A stretch of 64,000 nucleotides of DNA from contig WSUB01000097.1 in assembly GCA_019633425.1 (NCBI GenBank), forward strand, positions 62,001 through 126,000, written 5' to 3'. This DNA comes from Tulasnella sp. 424 (lineage: Eukaryota; Basidiomycota; Agaricomycetes; Cantharellales; Tulasnellaceae). The notes beneath the pieces are model-generated. The model worked only from the letters and a program-made list of their open reading frames with translations. It was not told the origin of the DNA and ran no database searches. This document shows, one piece after another, positions 36,946 to 49,284 of the stretch (positions are counted from its first letter, which is position 1; each line of letters begins with the position of its first letter). Both the position numbers and the translations under genes were made by a program.

Positions 36946-38806
36946 TCACACGTGCTTGCGGTGTTCCTACGTTTCACGAGGCTTAAGAAGGCGGGAACGG
37001 ACCCACGAAAGGAAAGAGCACGTACGGGTCGGTGAGTCGTCTCATGGTCGACATGAACAAAGGCCCGTTCAACACCAGGGAGCGTTTCCAACTTGTCCTG
37101 CATCTGTTGAGATAAATCGTGTGCCTTCCACAAAGGCGTGTCCCCGGGCATCACAATATCAACTTCCACGAAGTAATTGGGACCGCTCTGAAGAAAATAA
37201 GGGTTCTCAATGGACGCCGAACCTAGTGAAGAAACCGAACCCGCGCACATGGTATGCCCTGACTGTGTCAACCTTTTGAATTTCTTCGCTGAAGGTCGCT
37301 GCTTTGTAAATGACGAGCTGTATGAACTCGTGAGGAGCAGAGCGACCCGCGAGGTACCCAAACTCCTTGTACAGCGTGTGCAGCCAGGATCCGATGATGC
37401 CGACAGCAATCTAGAAAGCAAGCCAAAGTGAGTACACTGATGCTCCAAAGCACCACGAATACTTACAATCAATCCTCCGGAAGGGTCGAGCCCTAGGGAT
37501 ATAGGTCGTTACTCGGTGAAAAGCGCCCGCCGTTGAATCGTCGTACTCACACCAAGCCAACTTTGCACCACCGGCATACATGAGAAGAGCTATTGTAACT
37601 ACAGTCAGCCGTGTTTATTAACAGACGAATGGAGTCACGACATACCGAATCCGTTGACAAACAAATCGTTCCGATGATCCTCCCAGAGCATTCTCACCTG
37701 ACTGCTCGAATTTCTCAACGCGAAGCAGTAAAAGAACAGGCCCAGTTTTACAGCTGGAGGAAGAATATAAGTACGGCCCGTGTGGTAGTGTACAATCCAT
37801 GCGTACCCAAAGTAGCGGCGACATTGATGAGAGGAACAATCTTGAACTCAAGAGGTTCATGCGCAGAGATCATATTCCTAACGCATTCGACAACAACGAC
37901 CAAGTTGATCGCTGCCATTCTACAAAGCAGATTCAGTATTTTCATCAATACTTTCATCGTGATAACCTTACATAGAGCCTAACACGACGATGTTCGTTAA
38001 CCATTTCATAAAACCGAAAGTAGGAACTAACCAAATGTAATGTTACCAACTGTTTCCATTCTGCTGCCTCCTGCAGGCCATTTGCTGTGGTCAAGGCGCG
38101 TAGATTTGCGATGGAACCAGCCGAGGATGAAGTTGGCACCAATGTCGAAGAAGGAGTCAATACCGGCGGCCAAGATAGAAAGAGACCCTGATGTTGCCGT
38201 GGCGTAGACTGTGCACGAGGCGGTGACGTTATTAGGACCTGCGCAGCAGATAGTACACATCGGGACCAGGAAAACGTACTTTGAAGAACGCAAAGAGCCA
38301 GGTTCGCAATGAAACTCCCATAGATGGCGATTTTGACCTAGTAAGCCATGTATGAGTTACCACTTTCCCGCAATGTTGCCAATGCGGAACATGTTTATAC
38401 CGGAAGTTTAGCCTGTTCTTCCGCCTCTCGAGCATCAGCCGTATGCTCTTCCAAAGGTTTCAACAGTTGTCCGATAAGCTCGTTTTGATCACGGTGGTAG
38501 TTCTCGATTTGCTTGCCAATCTTCTTTCGGTTCCTCAGTTCCGCGAGTTCTGCATCGGTTTTCAAAGCATTCTAAAATTGACTGCTAAGTGACCCGCAGA
38601 TTACCTAACATAACAGTCTATAAACTCACACGCAATCGATATGGGTCCTCTCGCCCGTGAACGACACTAGGGCTTTCTTCATCAGTGAGGGGAGCTGGGT
38701 GAACCGAACCTGAAGGACCACCCCCATCCTTGCTGATGCTGTTCGTGGGTGAAAGATTCAAAATGTTCGGTTTATCGAACTTGATGACACTGATAGTTTC
38801 CGTCAT
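36946..38806 (-). CDS. Cation diffusion facilitator transporter, DxxxD (manganese-type) clade, copy 1
   Basis: ATG 38806 ([14 protein letters not shown]). Inferred exons give a cytosolic N-terminus ending [24 protein letters not shown], a first membrane helix ([19 protein letters not shown]), TM2 with [83 protein letters not shown] and the cytosolic domain [48 protein letters not shown] and DHRND are the paired DxxxD metal-site motifs of the Mn-CDF clade. A final tiny exon supplies PEHRKHV and the stop at 36946. A 7-nt exon (GCTCTAT near 37975) is needed to keep frame between TM3 and TM4. Likely exports Mn2+ or related divalent metals across an organelle or plasma membrane. Appears intact. 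Confidence 0.92.
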
Positions 38807-39616
38807 CGTTTCGTCTGCTCTTCACTTGACGGTGCGGAATGGAAGGTGGTTTTGACTCGAGACGAGGAACTGCATTCTCCCCGAGGCTTATCTATGTAAT
38901 GTATGAAGTGCTGGGCGCTCTTACCAGTGCTTGGCGCTCCGTCATCCTCCGCTGCCAAGGCTTTCTCGCAGAAACCCCGCACCGACAGTTGCCGCCGGTT
39001 CAACTCGATCCCGAAACCGGTTCCACTTTTGAAAAATGTCGGTTTGCGATCCAGGTTCCAAGTCGAACCTGAACCGAACCGCCTCAAATTCTTAAACCGG
39101 TTCGAAGGTCTGCCGGGAGCCATCCCAAATGTCAAGGCTACAGATGACAAACCAGTACATAATGCTCTCAGATCATCTAACAAGCCTTGTAAGCACTTGA
39201 ATTAGTACCTTTTTAACTCACAATCAAGTGTAACATTCAGGGATTGGGCTCCGTGAAGTCGGAGGATGTCGAACCTTCCGAGTATAATAATTTTTATTGT
39301 AATCCCTGAATCGACGTGGAGATGAGAAGCATGTCGTCGGCGTGCTCCGGGTGAGCGATTCTTGTGTTTGCCGGCCTGAGGTCGTCGGGATCTGCCGGGG
39401 GTGCGGAGCCGGCGAAAAATAGCAAGAAGGCTAATGACAACATAGGATCACCTGCGAGAAATCTAATATCGGAGCCGAATGCTCGCTATACATGGTATCC
39501 TCTACTACAGTAGCATTATAGACCGACAGCCTGAGACGCAAGGCTGGGCTTAACCCCCCCCCCCAACGACTCGGAGCGGTGCGTTAATCATCGGGGTAAA
39601 ACGCCCTGGGATCACC
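38807..39616. other. Intergenic region between the two CDF genes
   Basis: The part at 38990-39115 is dense in the palindrome-like strings ACCGGTTC and GAACCGGTTT (near 38995, 39015, 39060-39080 and 39097), perhaps the edge of an old mobile element. No coding region is recognised. The CDF1 promoter must lie in its first few hundred bases. Confidence 0.5.
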
Positions 39617-41650
39617 TCACACGTGCTTGCGGTGTTCCTACGTTTCACGAGGCTTAATAGTTAGGAATAGAGCCACAAAAGGGAAGGGCACGTACAGGTC
39701 TGTGAGTCGTCTCATGGTCGACATGAACAAAGGCCCGTTCAACACCAGGGAGCGTTTCCAGCTTGTCCTGCATCTGTTGAGATAAATCGTGTGCCTTCCA
39801 CAAAGGCGTGTCCCCGGGCATCACAATATCAACTTCCACANNNNNNNNNNNNNNNNNNNNNNNNNNNNNNNNNNNNNNNNNNNNNNNNNNNNNNNNNNNN
39901 NNNNNNNNNNNNNNNNNNNNNNNNNNNNNNNNNNNNNNNTTGTCCTGCATCTGTTGAGATAAATCGTGTGCCTTCCACAAAGGCGTGTCCCCGGGCATCA
40001 CAATATCAACTTCCACAAAGTAATTGGGACCGCTCTGAAGAAAATCGGGGTTCTCAGCGGGCGCTGAACCTAGTGAAAGAGACCGAACATGCGTACATGG
40101 TATGCCCTGACTGTATCAATCTGGTGGATTTCTTCGCTGAAGGTCGCTGCTTTGTAAATGACGAGCTGCAAGAAATCGTGGGGAGCAGAGCGGCCGGCGA
40201 GGTACCCAAATTCCTTGAAGAGCGTGCGCAGCCAGGCTCCGATGATGCCGAGAGCAATCTAGAAAGCAAGCCAGAGTGAGCGGATTAATGCTCTCAAGTA
40301 TCACGAATACTTACAATCAAACCACCAGCAGGGTCGAGCCCTAGGGGTACGGACCGTTACTCGATGAAAAGCGCCCGTCGTTCGATCGACAGTACTCACA
40401 CCAAGCCAACTTTGCACCACCGGCATACATGAGAACAGCTATCGTAACCACAGTCAGCCGTGTCCATTAACGAACGGATGGAGTCACAGCATACCGAATC
40501 CGTTGACAAACAAATCGTTCCGATGATCCTCCCAGAGCATTCTCACCTGACTGCTTGACTTTCTCAACGCGAAGCAGTAAATGAAAAGAGCGAGTTTTAC
40601 AGCTGCAAGAGGAATATAAGTACGGCTCGCGTTGGTAGTGAGCAATCCATGCGTACCTAAAGCGGAGGCGACATTGATGAGAGGAACAATCTTGAACTCG
40701 AGGGCTTCGTGCGAAGTGATCATATCTCTAATGCACTCGACAACGACGACCAAGTTGACCGACGCCATTCTACAAAGCAGATTCAATATTTTCGTCAACG
40801 CTTTCATCTTGATAACCTTACACAGAGCCTACCGCGATGGTGTTCGTTAACCACTCCATAAACTGAAACTAAGGACGAACCATATGTAATATTGCCGATT
40901 GTTTCCAGTCTGCTGCCTCCTACAGGCCACTTGTTGTGGTCGAGGCGGGTTGATTTGCGATGGAACCAGCCGAGGATGAAGTTGGCACCGATGTCGAAGA
41001 CGGAGTCAATACCGGCGGCTAAGATAGCGAGTGACCCTGATGTTGCGGTGGCGTAGACTGCGCACGAGGCGATGACGTTATTGCGGCTGCTCGGCAAATA
41101 GCTAGAAATAGAAAAACGCACTCTGAAGAACGCAAAGAGCCAGGTTCGCGAAAAAACTTGCCCAGACGGCGATTTTGACCTAGTAAGCCATGTATGAGTT
41201 CCCAATTCCCCGGCAATGATGCCAATGCGGAAAAATGGTTTTACCGGAAGTTTGGCCTGCTCTTCCGCCTCTCTAGCATCAGATGTATGCTCTTCCAAAG
41301 GCTTCAACAGTTGTCCGATAAGCTCGTTTTGATCACGGTGATAGTTCTCGATTTGCTTGCCGATCCTCTTTCGGTTCCTCAGTTCCGCGAGTTCTGCGTC
41401 GGTTTTCAGAGCATTCTAAAATTGGCTGCTCAGTAACTTGCGGATTAACTAACAGAGCAGTCTATAGACATACACGCAGTCGATACGGATCCTCTCGGCC
41501 GTGAACGACACTGGGGCTTTCTTCGTCGGTGAGCGGGGCTGGGTGAACCGAACCTGAAGGGCCGGCCCCATCCTTGCTGATGCTGGGACTGGGTGAAAGA
41601 TTCAAAATGGTCGGCCTATCGAGCTTGGTGGTAGTGATAGTTTCCGTCAT
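39617..41650 (-). CDS. Cation diffusion facilitator transporter, DxxxD clade, copy 2 (contains assembly gap)
   Basis: Tandem paralogue of the gene at 36946-38806 with the same exon plan: ATG 41650 ([13 protein letters not shown]), [122 protein letters not shown] and LDPAGGLI. Both DxxxD motifs (DSVFD, DHRND) are kept. The last exons give [39 protein letters not shown] and then PEHRKHV with a stop at 39617. A run of 99 N interrupts the YFVEVDIV exon; identical 78-bp sequence flanks it, so the real gene probably has neither gap nor duplication. If so the gene is intact and has the same metal-export role as copy 1. Confidence 0.9.
39763..40017. repeat. Perfect 78-bp direct duplication flanking an N gap
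   Basis: Bases 39763-39840 and 39940-40017 are identical, beginning TTGTCCTGCATCTGTTGAG and ending ATCAACTTCCACA. They lie on either side of 99 Ns (39841-39939). This is the signature of two contig ends that overlap but were joined with a gap. Confidence 0.95.
39841..39939. other. Assembly gap (99 N)
   Basis: Unknown bases within the coding region of the second CDF gene. The frame happens to read through as X residues, which would give a false duplicated protein segment in automated annotation. Confidence 1.
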
Positions 41651-42012
41651 CGTTTCGTCTGCCCTTCACTTGATGGTGGGGGATGGACCTGAGATGGTGG
41701 GGAATAGAACGTTGATTTTGGGACCAGGGACTGTTTGTTGGTGCGTTATCTTCCAGGGTGGCCTATGACACGCCTCGGATTTGTAAGAAAGAAGCGACCG
41801 CGTTGGACTTGAGATGATTCCAAACTTAGGCATCCCTTACTAAAGTTGAGAGGCCAGCTGTCGTCTCGATGTTGGCCCCAAGAACTAGGTACGTTTTTCG
41901 AATTTAGACTTGGCCTGAACGTCCGCGTCTATTTCCCACGCATCCAGTCACAGATTTCCCGATCCGGAACATTGTCTCGCTCCCCTCGCCAACTTAACGC
42001 AGTCCTAGTGCG
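41651..42012. promoter_or_regulatory. Divergent intergenic region between CDF2 and orphan gene A1
   Basis: 362 bp separate the minus-strand CDF start (41650) from the plus-strand A1 start (42013). The paralogous region 54459-54811 is 353 bp long and similar in sequence, including CTCAGATTTGTRAGAAAGAAGCGACCG-type strings and AACTTAACGCAGTCCTAGTGC just before both ATGs. No specific operator was identified. Confidence 0.6.
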
Positions 42013-43891
42013 ATGTCTATTATCGTTGAAACACCCTTGGCTGCTGCAGAGTTGAGTACGCGCTGGAGGGTATGATATCACAGGGTTGCTGCGGCTACAC
42101 CAACGTGCTGATGTTGGGCCCTACCCCAGGTCAATGAAGGGAATATCTTCACCACTCAGCTTCTCGACACCCTCATCCCTGCAATCTCTCAGCAGATCAA
42201 ATACTCTGCCGAAGCATTAACAAGTCTCAGCCAACTAACCAATAACCTGCTTCCGCTTTCCCATCGAGCACAGGCAGTTCGACTGCATCGCGGCATTCGT
42301 GTTAGATGCACGGTGTTGTGGAAGTATCTGGAGGAATGGACTATCCCAAGTATTGAGGACTTTCTTCTACAGGCGATACGCCTTCTGGAGAGAATCGAAG
42401 TCGGAAAAGCTTCCACCGCCGTCGCTTCTCTCCTCGACGCTGCGGAGCTCGCGAAGATACGGTGTTCACAGGCCATGCACCACATTCTTCTTCTGGACCA
42501 CGCCTTCGACCTCGACTACAAAGATGCTGCTCATTACTTCTTGGCCAACGCTATCCCGCCAGTTTATCGCCGACCCAAGACGTCATACGTCGGGTACGTC
42601 ATGGCCACAGTCTTTCAACAAGGACCTGTTCGTTCCAGCTCGGAGGAGTACCACGCCATAATCAACTTGGTTGAACAGAGTCAACACCACACTGGAGCTC
42701 TCGGCTCCAGTCTCAGGAACTCTTACTACTTTTTCAAGAACCTTGTGGAGTATTTCCAATCGGATGGGTTAGCGACTGCATCCTCCAACCTCGACACCTG
42801 GCGTTTGAGGGAGCGCTGGAGTTTTCTGCTTGAAGAGATCGTTAGAGCCAAGAAAATCTTGCAGGAAAGCAGGGTTCGCGTAGCGAAACTTAGTCCACCA
42901 CTGCAATATCATGCGCAGTAAGTCCATCATCTTGTTCGCTGGTTCCGTCGACACTCATGACATCCATCCAGCCCTCTTACAAGGTATCCTGACTTTCAAT
43001 CGTCGTCAGTCACAGTCTAATGGTTCGTTGAACGTTGCAGTCAAATGTTTGGAGGTTCACCTTGTTCCGACTTGAGTCCCTGGACGATGGTATGCAGACC
43101 ATGTTTCCGTGTTTCTATCGCCACTAATTCCCCACGAGGATGACTTGCTTGGATCTAAACACTCAAAAAAATTCAAAACGATACTCGACGACCTCGCCTG
43201 GAACACCAAGCGATTGGGAAGATACCATAAAGAATTTAAAGAGGCCGTGATGGAGCATCCGGACACCAACTTTCGCATGGAAGTATTTTCCCGTGTCTGT
43301 GAATACCGTCTTCAGCTTCTCTTTTTCGTGAATCGCCAGATGCCCACTCTTCTAGCCTCAAGCACTGTCGCAAACTTGAAGGAGTGGTTCGATCCAAGTA
43401 CCAAGGCAAACGCTACAAACGTCCTTGCGGCGTTGCATTACGGGTCACTTCGAGATACGGACGTCTGTAGAACTACTCTGCAACACATCAAGGCGTTCCG
43501 TGAGATGTGGGGGGACATTGCGGCGTGGCTGGCGAACTACCAATTCGAGAAATCCCGGTATGTACCCTGGCCATGGAGTGTCGATGATGGTTCAGCCAAG
43601 ACGAAAGCTATGCACATCCATACCGCGGCACAACGGATTGTCATGCTGATGAACGACCATGAGAAGACACTTCAAGAGTTGTACACGTTTTGGGGGAGAT
43701 TCGTCACCTTCCGTGATATTGCGACGAAGGATGTAGTATCCAAGCCGAGCGAGAGTGGCAAAGATTTGCACCACATATGGGGCCAGCTATCTCGCCGTAT
43801 GAGGTCGCTCTCTGCAAACCTGGGAGTCATATCCCGTGAGATTAGGAGTAGTGGACCCCCGTTGGTTGGACCCTTCCGAGATAGTGCGTGA
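42013..43891 (+). CDS. Orphan family A, two-part helical protein, copy A1
   Basis: Exon 1 (42013-42069) encodes MSIIVETPLAAAELSTRWR. Exon 2 (42130-42917) continues VNEGNIFTTQLLDTLIPAISQQ, MLWKYLEEWTIPS-like, CSQAMHHILLLDHAF, GYVMATVFQQGPVRSSSEEY and LRERWSFLLEEI, ending PPLQYHA. One or two small exons follow, one reading MFGGSPCSDLSPWT (about 43045-43090). The last exon (43139-43891) runs from DDLLGSKHSKKFKTI to a stop. The sequence is rich in amphipathic helices, without signal peptide or clear membrane segment, and I recognise no named domain. It is related to family B on the opposite strand, sharing the FQQxPVxSSxEEY motif and the position of the last intron. Divergent from CDF2. No frame break was seen. 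Function unknown. Confidence 0.8.
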
Positions 43892-43970
43892 TTCCATCAA
43901 GTCAGAATAATCAATCTGACTACCTCTATTTGGCAGTTCCGTACAACGACTAATTAGCTAAGGTTACGAG

Positions 43971-44600
43971 CTAGCCTGTTATCCTTCTGTTAATCATGAC
44001 ATATAATTGAACATATGCGTTTAACATGCATTGCTGTTGTAATATAATACGGTCCCTGCTTTTTGCCCTATCTATCAAAGCCCCAACTCTGTCGTGTCTT
44101 CTGCTATGACGAGGAAACCAAGTTTCAGACCTCTCCGATCGACCTTCGAAGAGCCGCGCCAATGGCGCCGATTTCATAAATATTTTGTTAAGCTCCTGCT
44201 TTATTATAGTCGCGTCTACGAGATTTCCCTGTCCAGATGAAAGGAGGGCCTGTTTTGAATTAGCCTTGGAGGCAACGTGACCGGCCAAAGGTGAGTTTCA
44301 CAACTGCCAACGTTATTGGTTCGGCTGGAGAAGGTTCGTTTGTCGGGCTCACGCTTTCAAGTATCCTCAAATTGCTCCACTTCCGGTTGCTGTAGTGGCC
44401 TAATTTACGGAAGGAAAAGAACTGTTACGGGAAACCGCAAGATTATTCCTTTCCTGCCATAGATGACTTCGTACGTAATTTTAATCCCATTCTGGGGAAA
44501 GCCTACTCGAGGAAATCAAACTGGAATAAGAACGCGTGCGCCACATGAACCAGCTGGCCGACGAGGTTCGTAGTGTGCAGAGGTTGATTTCTCCTGCATA
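43971..44600. pseudogene. Recombinant remnant: family D fragment (-) joined to family C fragment (+)
   Basis: Minus-strand bases 44288-43971 resemble family D (GHVASKANSKQA, LNKIFMKSAPL), but the middle of the gene is deleted so that the RR..EV exon runs straight into the 3' tail. From about 44300 the plus strand instead matches family C (ANVIGSAGEGSFVGLTLSS, then PQDYSFPAIDDF). The join CCGGCCAAAGGTGAGTTT / ACAACTGCCAACGTT recurs at about 57780. Neither half is a complete gene. Confidence 0.7.
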
Positions 44601-44731
44601 TGATCATTGAAACTAAATCCTTTCTCAACGGTGGATGCAATAAGCAATTCATTGGCGACATGGAGATTAAGGAAAGAGGATGGTAGTATTGGGGTCCCAC
44701 GGGTTTCATAGACTTGGCCTCCATAATCCTA

Positions 44732-46843
44732 TTATAATTCATGATGAGGAATAGAACGGAAATCCACAAGGAAGCCCAGTGTACTGACCCATGCCGTCGA
44801 TCTGATAGCTGGTGGAGCCAGCCTGACAAGACCCACCGCCTTCCATCTATCGATCCCGAATTTCCGAATTAGGTCGGATACCACAGCCCATTGTTTTATC
44901 ATGTCCCTTCCGCGTCCCGAGGAGATGATCAATGCACGATAATCTAACATCATGCTGGGAGGTACAGCTTTGATGTTTGAGCTGAACTCATCCCAAAACC
45001 TCCCTAGACGTTCAATGGTCTCCCTGAGGTCTCGGGTAGAGCGTAGGATTACCTCGAGGCGCACATCCAGAGCCGTTGTCGAGGGCATGACGTCCTCCCG
45101 TGAATTTAACCACCAGATCGACCATGATTCGACTGAAGAGTTTCCCTCCCGAAGCTTCGGCTTCGTCCCAACATTGTTTATCCAGCGCTTTATAAGGGTC
45201 CACTCGCTTGAGGCCCGTTCGACTGCGCGGGACGCGATTTGACATGCACCACTGAGCTCTGCCGCACGGTCTGCCCAACTATTAACGCAGTCATAAACCT
45301 CGTCTTCACCAATGTCGCGGAGCCAGTATTCAATCCTCTCGAAGTAGTTATGCGGGGTGATGTTCGGTAAATCCGATTCCAGGCGCACAATTTCTCTAAG
45401 CCGGGCTTCGCGAACCATTTCAGTCAGTTCTTCGCGAAGAGCTTCATCAGGGTACTCGCAAACCTCCCGGCAGAAGTCGCGTATGTGTGTTGGCATTTGA
45501 CAGAGATTGGTGGAGAGTTTCTCAATGATGACGTAGATCTCCGACCATGGAGCCGTTCCGACAACCTCTTCCTGGAACGCCTTTGAGCGACGGCACCTGG
45601 GACTAGAGGGAAAGTTGCGTACCATGAATAGAAACGACGTGGGTGCTCTGCGGTCGATGGTGCTCGTTGGATTGACTAATGGTTGGTGGAGGATGCTGTG
45701 AATGAGAATGTGTATTTCCATACAGTACGTGGTGTTTGAACAGACATGTACAATCTACGAGTTTGGGTACAAAGGGAGACCGAGTGGAGAGAGCCGACCG
45801 GGACAATGGGAAACATCGATACTCGTAATAATGGTTTTTTGAGATGGAGAAAGACGGCATCACAGTGGTGAAGCGGCTGCTGGAACCAATGCCCGTACAC
45901 GACGCGAAAATACACTAGGACCCGAAGGGACGAGACAGAAACCTTGAACCCTTACTCATCATGGAAGATAAACGGCGGATGAAGTGTTGCCAAAGTTGTC
46001 TGGTGTTCCGGAATGGACTTGTGACACCGCCGAACTTGCTCATGAATCCGTCTCCAACGCTCACCAAGCGTGCGGAAGTCTAGTCCCGACGTCCAAGCAG
46101 GATTGTGGCCAGAATCGTCGTATTGCTTGATCACCTTCCGGAAAAGCGGGCGAGGTTCTCCAACGTGGCATTAAGGGCCGCGCACTCTTCTGCGAGGTGT
46201 CGTGCAGAATCCAAAAGTCTTTCATATTCTTCGGGGGAGGAGTGAACCGGTTCCTGCTGGAAGACCAGCGCCATGAATTGTCCGACTAGGGACCGACGAT
46301 TCTCTGGTATAGGATGAGCTGCATAAAGATCTAGAATCTTATGGAAAGAGGCCCAGCTGGAGCCTAATGGTTGAAGTCGCTCTGTTACCTGGCCGCAACG
46401 GGAAGCCGCAAGAGCGGCCTCCTGCCGAAGAGAGGAGAGGTGGCTCGATAGCACTAGGCCCTTCGGTAGGATCTGTGCATCTGCATTATCAAATAGTCGA
46501 CCGGATCCGACGATGAAGGCCTCGATTGCTGGAAGAACATATTCTTGGACTGCCGTCCACAACATGGAGTGTTGGACCCGCAGGTCTTTCTCGAATTCCA
46601 TCTACTCTCCTCTCCTAGAGACAGGAAGGATGTTGATAATCCCCGAGTTGAATTCAACGAGCGTCCCTGCTGTGGCAATGATGTGGCGTTCTATTGACGG
46701 GATAAGTGTATCAAGCATCTGGGTGGAGAGGACATTTTCTGTTGACAGCTTTGTGAAATTATCTAGTCAGAGAATGCGAGACTGCGTTAGAGATGATAGC
46801 ATACCTCCCAACGAATTTCAGGAAAGAATGCCTCAACTTCCAT
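44732..46843 (-). pseudogene. Orphan family B, copy B1 (disrupted)
   Basis: Start MEVEAFFPEIRWE at 46843 with a GTATGC donor. The next exon reads NVLSTQMLDTLIPSIERH, matching family A NIFTTQLLDTLIPAISQQ, then a TAG interrupts before MEFEKDLRVQHSMLW. The phase of the first intron also does not fit. Then come YVLPAIEAFIVGS, FMALVFQQEPVHSSPEEY and a 1-bp deletion (LARFSG versus LADFFRK in B2, near 46140), followed by ERWRRIHEQ and HPPFIFHDE. The last exon begins EEVVGTAPWSEIY at an AG acceptor equivalent to that of family A and runs to about 44770 (FCREVCEY, SEWTLIKRW, IERLGRFWDEF, MIKQWAVVSDLI). Helical, soluble-looking, no known domain. Two to three lesions suggest a pseudogene, unless they are sequencing errors. 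Confidence 0.75.
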
Positions 46844-47181
46844 CCTGAGTGCGAGCGGAGTTCCAGTGGGGGGTGGCGTAGTGGGAGCAAAGGGGAGAAC
46901 GATGCAGACCGAACATGTGGATGTGTTCGACCGATGATTGTCCATGCAAACTCTCCGTTCTCACACGACAGCGGTACCCATGGACCCCTCATTGCCAAAG
47001 CGAATAAATCAGAGAAGTACAGCAAACCCAAGAGATACAAAGAAAGCCAGTGAGGAGTCGAGAGAACTGGAGGAGAGAAAACAGAAAACGAAACGGCAAT
47101 GAGCGTGGTAGGCCTTGGGATAAGATAAAGGAATAGTAGGATTAGCAGTAGCGAGAAATGAAACCAAAAGGAGCGATACGT

Positions 47182-49284
47182 TTAAAGTAAGATGGAAACA
47201 GATTTTAGATGGGAAGACTCTAATTGTTTGTGCGAAAGATATTCAATGAAGGACATTAACGACATGGAGATTAAGCAAAGAGGATGGTAGCACTGGGGTC
47301 CCACGGGTTTCAGAGTTTTGGACGTCAGAATCCTATTGTAATCTGTGATGAGGAATGGAACGGAGATCCACAGGGGAAGTTCAGTGTACTGACCCATGAT
47401 CGTCGACCTGATAGCTGGAGGACCCAGCATGATAAGATCCACCCCCCTCTTTCTATTGATCCAGAATTTATCGATGAGGTCGGACATCACAGTCCATTGT
47501 TTTATCATTTCCTTGCTGCGTCCCAAGGAGATGATCGATGCACGATTATCCAACATCATGCTGGAAGGTACAGCTGCAATGCCTGAGCTGAGCTCATCCC
47601 AAAAGCTCCCCAAACGTTCAATGGTCTCCCTGAGCTCTTGGGTACAGCGTAGGATTAGCTCGAGGCGTCCATCAAGGGCCGTTGTTAAGGGCGTGATGTC
47701 CTCCAATGAATTGAACCACCACATCGACCATAGTTCGATTGAAGCGTTTCCCTCCCTCGGCTTCGCCCTCGTCCCGACATCGCGTACCCAGCGTTGTATA
47801 AGGGTCCACTCGCTCGAGGACCGTTCGACTGCGCGGGACGCGATTTGACATGCACCACTGAGCTCTGCCGCAGCGTCTGCCCAAGTACCAACGCAGTCAT
47901 GAATCGCGTCTTCGCCAATGTCGCCGAGCCAGTATTCAATCATCTCGAAGTAATTAATCGGGGTGATGTTGGGTAAATCAGATGCTAAGCGCACAACGTC
48001 TCTAAGCCTGGCTTCGCGGACCATTTCGGTCAATTCTTTGCGGAGAGCTTCTTCAGGGTATTCGCGAACCGCCCGGCAGAAGTTGCGTATGTGCGTTGAT
48101 ATTTGGCATATATCGGTGGAGAGTTTCTCAATGATGACGTAAAGTTCCGACCATCGAGCTGCCCCGAAAACCTCATCCTAGAATGCTTCTAAGCTACGAC
48201 ACCTAGGACTAGAGGAAGAGTTGCGTACCATGAGTAGAAGCTACGTCGGTGCTCTACGATCGATGGTGCTCGTGTTTTGATTAATGGTTGGTAGAGAATG
48301 CGGTGAATGTGTATTTGCATACGTGGTGTTGGAACAGACATGCACAATCTACAAGTTTGGGTACAAAGGGAGAGCGGCCTAGCGAGAGCCAGTCGAGACA
48401 ATGGGACAACGCCGGGAACAACGGTACATGTAATAATGGTTATTCGGAGTGGAGAAAGACGGCATCAGACTGATGAAGCGGTTGCTGGACCCAATGCCGG
48501 GACGCTGCATGAAATTGCATTAGGACCCGAAGCGACGAAACAGGAGCATTGAACCCTCACCTATCATGGAAGATAAACGGCGGGTGAAGTGTTGCCAGAC
48601 TTGTCTGGTGTTCCGGAATGGACTTGCGACACTGTCCAATTTGCCCCTGAATGCGTCTCCAACGCTCACCCAACGCGCGAAACTCCAGTCTCGAACTCCA
48701 AGCTGGATTGTGGCCGGAACCGTCGTATTGCCTGATCACCTTCCGGAAAAAGTCGGCGAGATTTTCTAACGTGGTATGAAGAGCCGCGCACTCTTCTGCG
48801 AGCCGACGTGCAGAATCCAAAAGTCCTCCATATTCTTCGGGGGATGAGTGAAGTGGTTCCTGCTGGAAGACGAATGCCATGAATTGTCCGACCAGGGACA
48901 CTCGATTCTCTTCTGGTGTAGGATGTGCTGCATAAAGATCTAGAGTCTTATGGAAAGAGGCCCAGCTGCGCCCTAATGGTTGGAGTCGGCTTTGTACCTG
49001 GTTGCAACGGGTTGCAGCACGAGCCGCCTCCCGCCGAAGAGAGGAAAGCTGGGTCGATAGTCCCAAGCCCTTCGGTAGGATCTGCGCATCTGCACTGTCA
49101 AATAGTCGACTAGACCCGACGAGGAAGGCCTCAATTGCTGGGATAACATATTCTTGAAGTGCCGTCCACAACATGGAGTGTTCGACCCGGAAGTCTTTCT
49201 CACCCAGTCAGGGAATGTGAGACTGCGTCAGACATGGTAGCATACCTCCCAACGAATTTCGGGGTAGAATGCCTCAACTTCCAT
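47182..49284 (-). pseudogene. Orphan family B, copy B2 (5' exon deletion)
   Basis: First exon MEVEAFYPEIRWE at 49284 with a GTATGC donor. The segment NVLSTQMLDT..MEF seen in B1 is absent: about 150 bp are missing around 49203, removing the acceptor. From there the frame is open: FRVEHSMLWTALQEYV, AIEAFLVGSSRLF, FMAFVFQQEPLHSSPEEY, LADFFRKVIRQYDGSG, ERWRRIQGQ and HPPFIFHD. The last exon after a CTAG acceptor begins DEVFGAARWSELYVIIEKL and continues FCRAVREYPEEAL, YWLGDIGEDAIHDC, SEWTLIQRWV, FWDELSSGIAAVP and MIKQWTVMSDLI, with an open frame down to 47182. It is better preserved than B1 but lacks part of the N-terminal helical region. Function unknown. Confidence 0.75.

Noticed and set aside
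45603..45863. Minus-strand frames in the middle of B1 as independent genes
   Set aside because: They span the region where family A has small exons and introns, show low complexity and do not recur in frame in B2.
48170..48190. In-frame stop in B2 and B3 just before DEVFG read as a nonsense mutation
   Set aside because: The TAG in TCTAG or CCTAG sits exactly at the 3' splice site that family A uses before DDLLG, so it is intronic.
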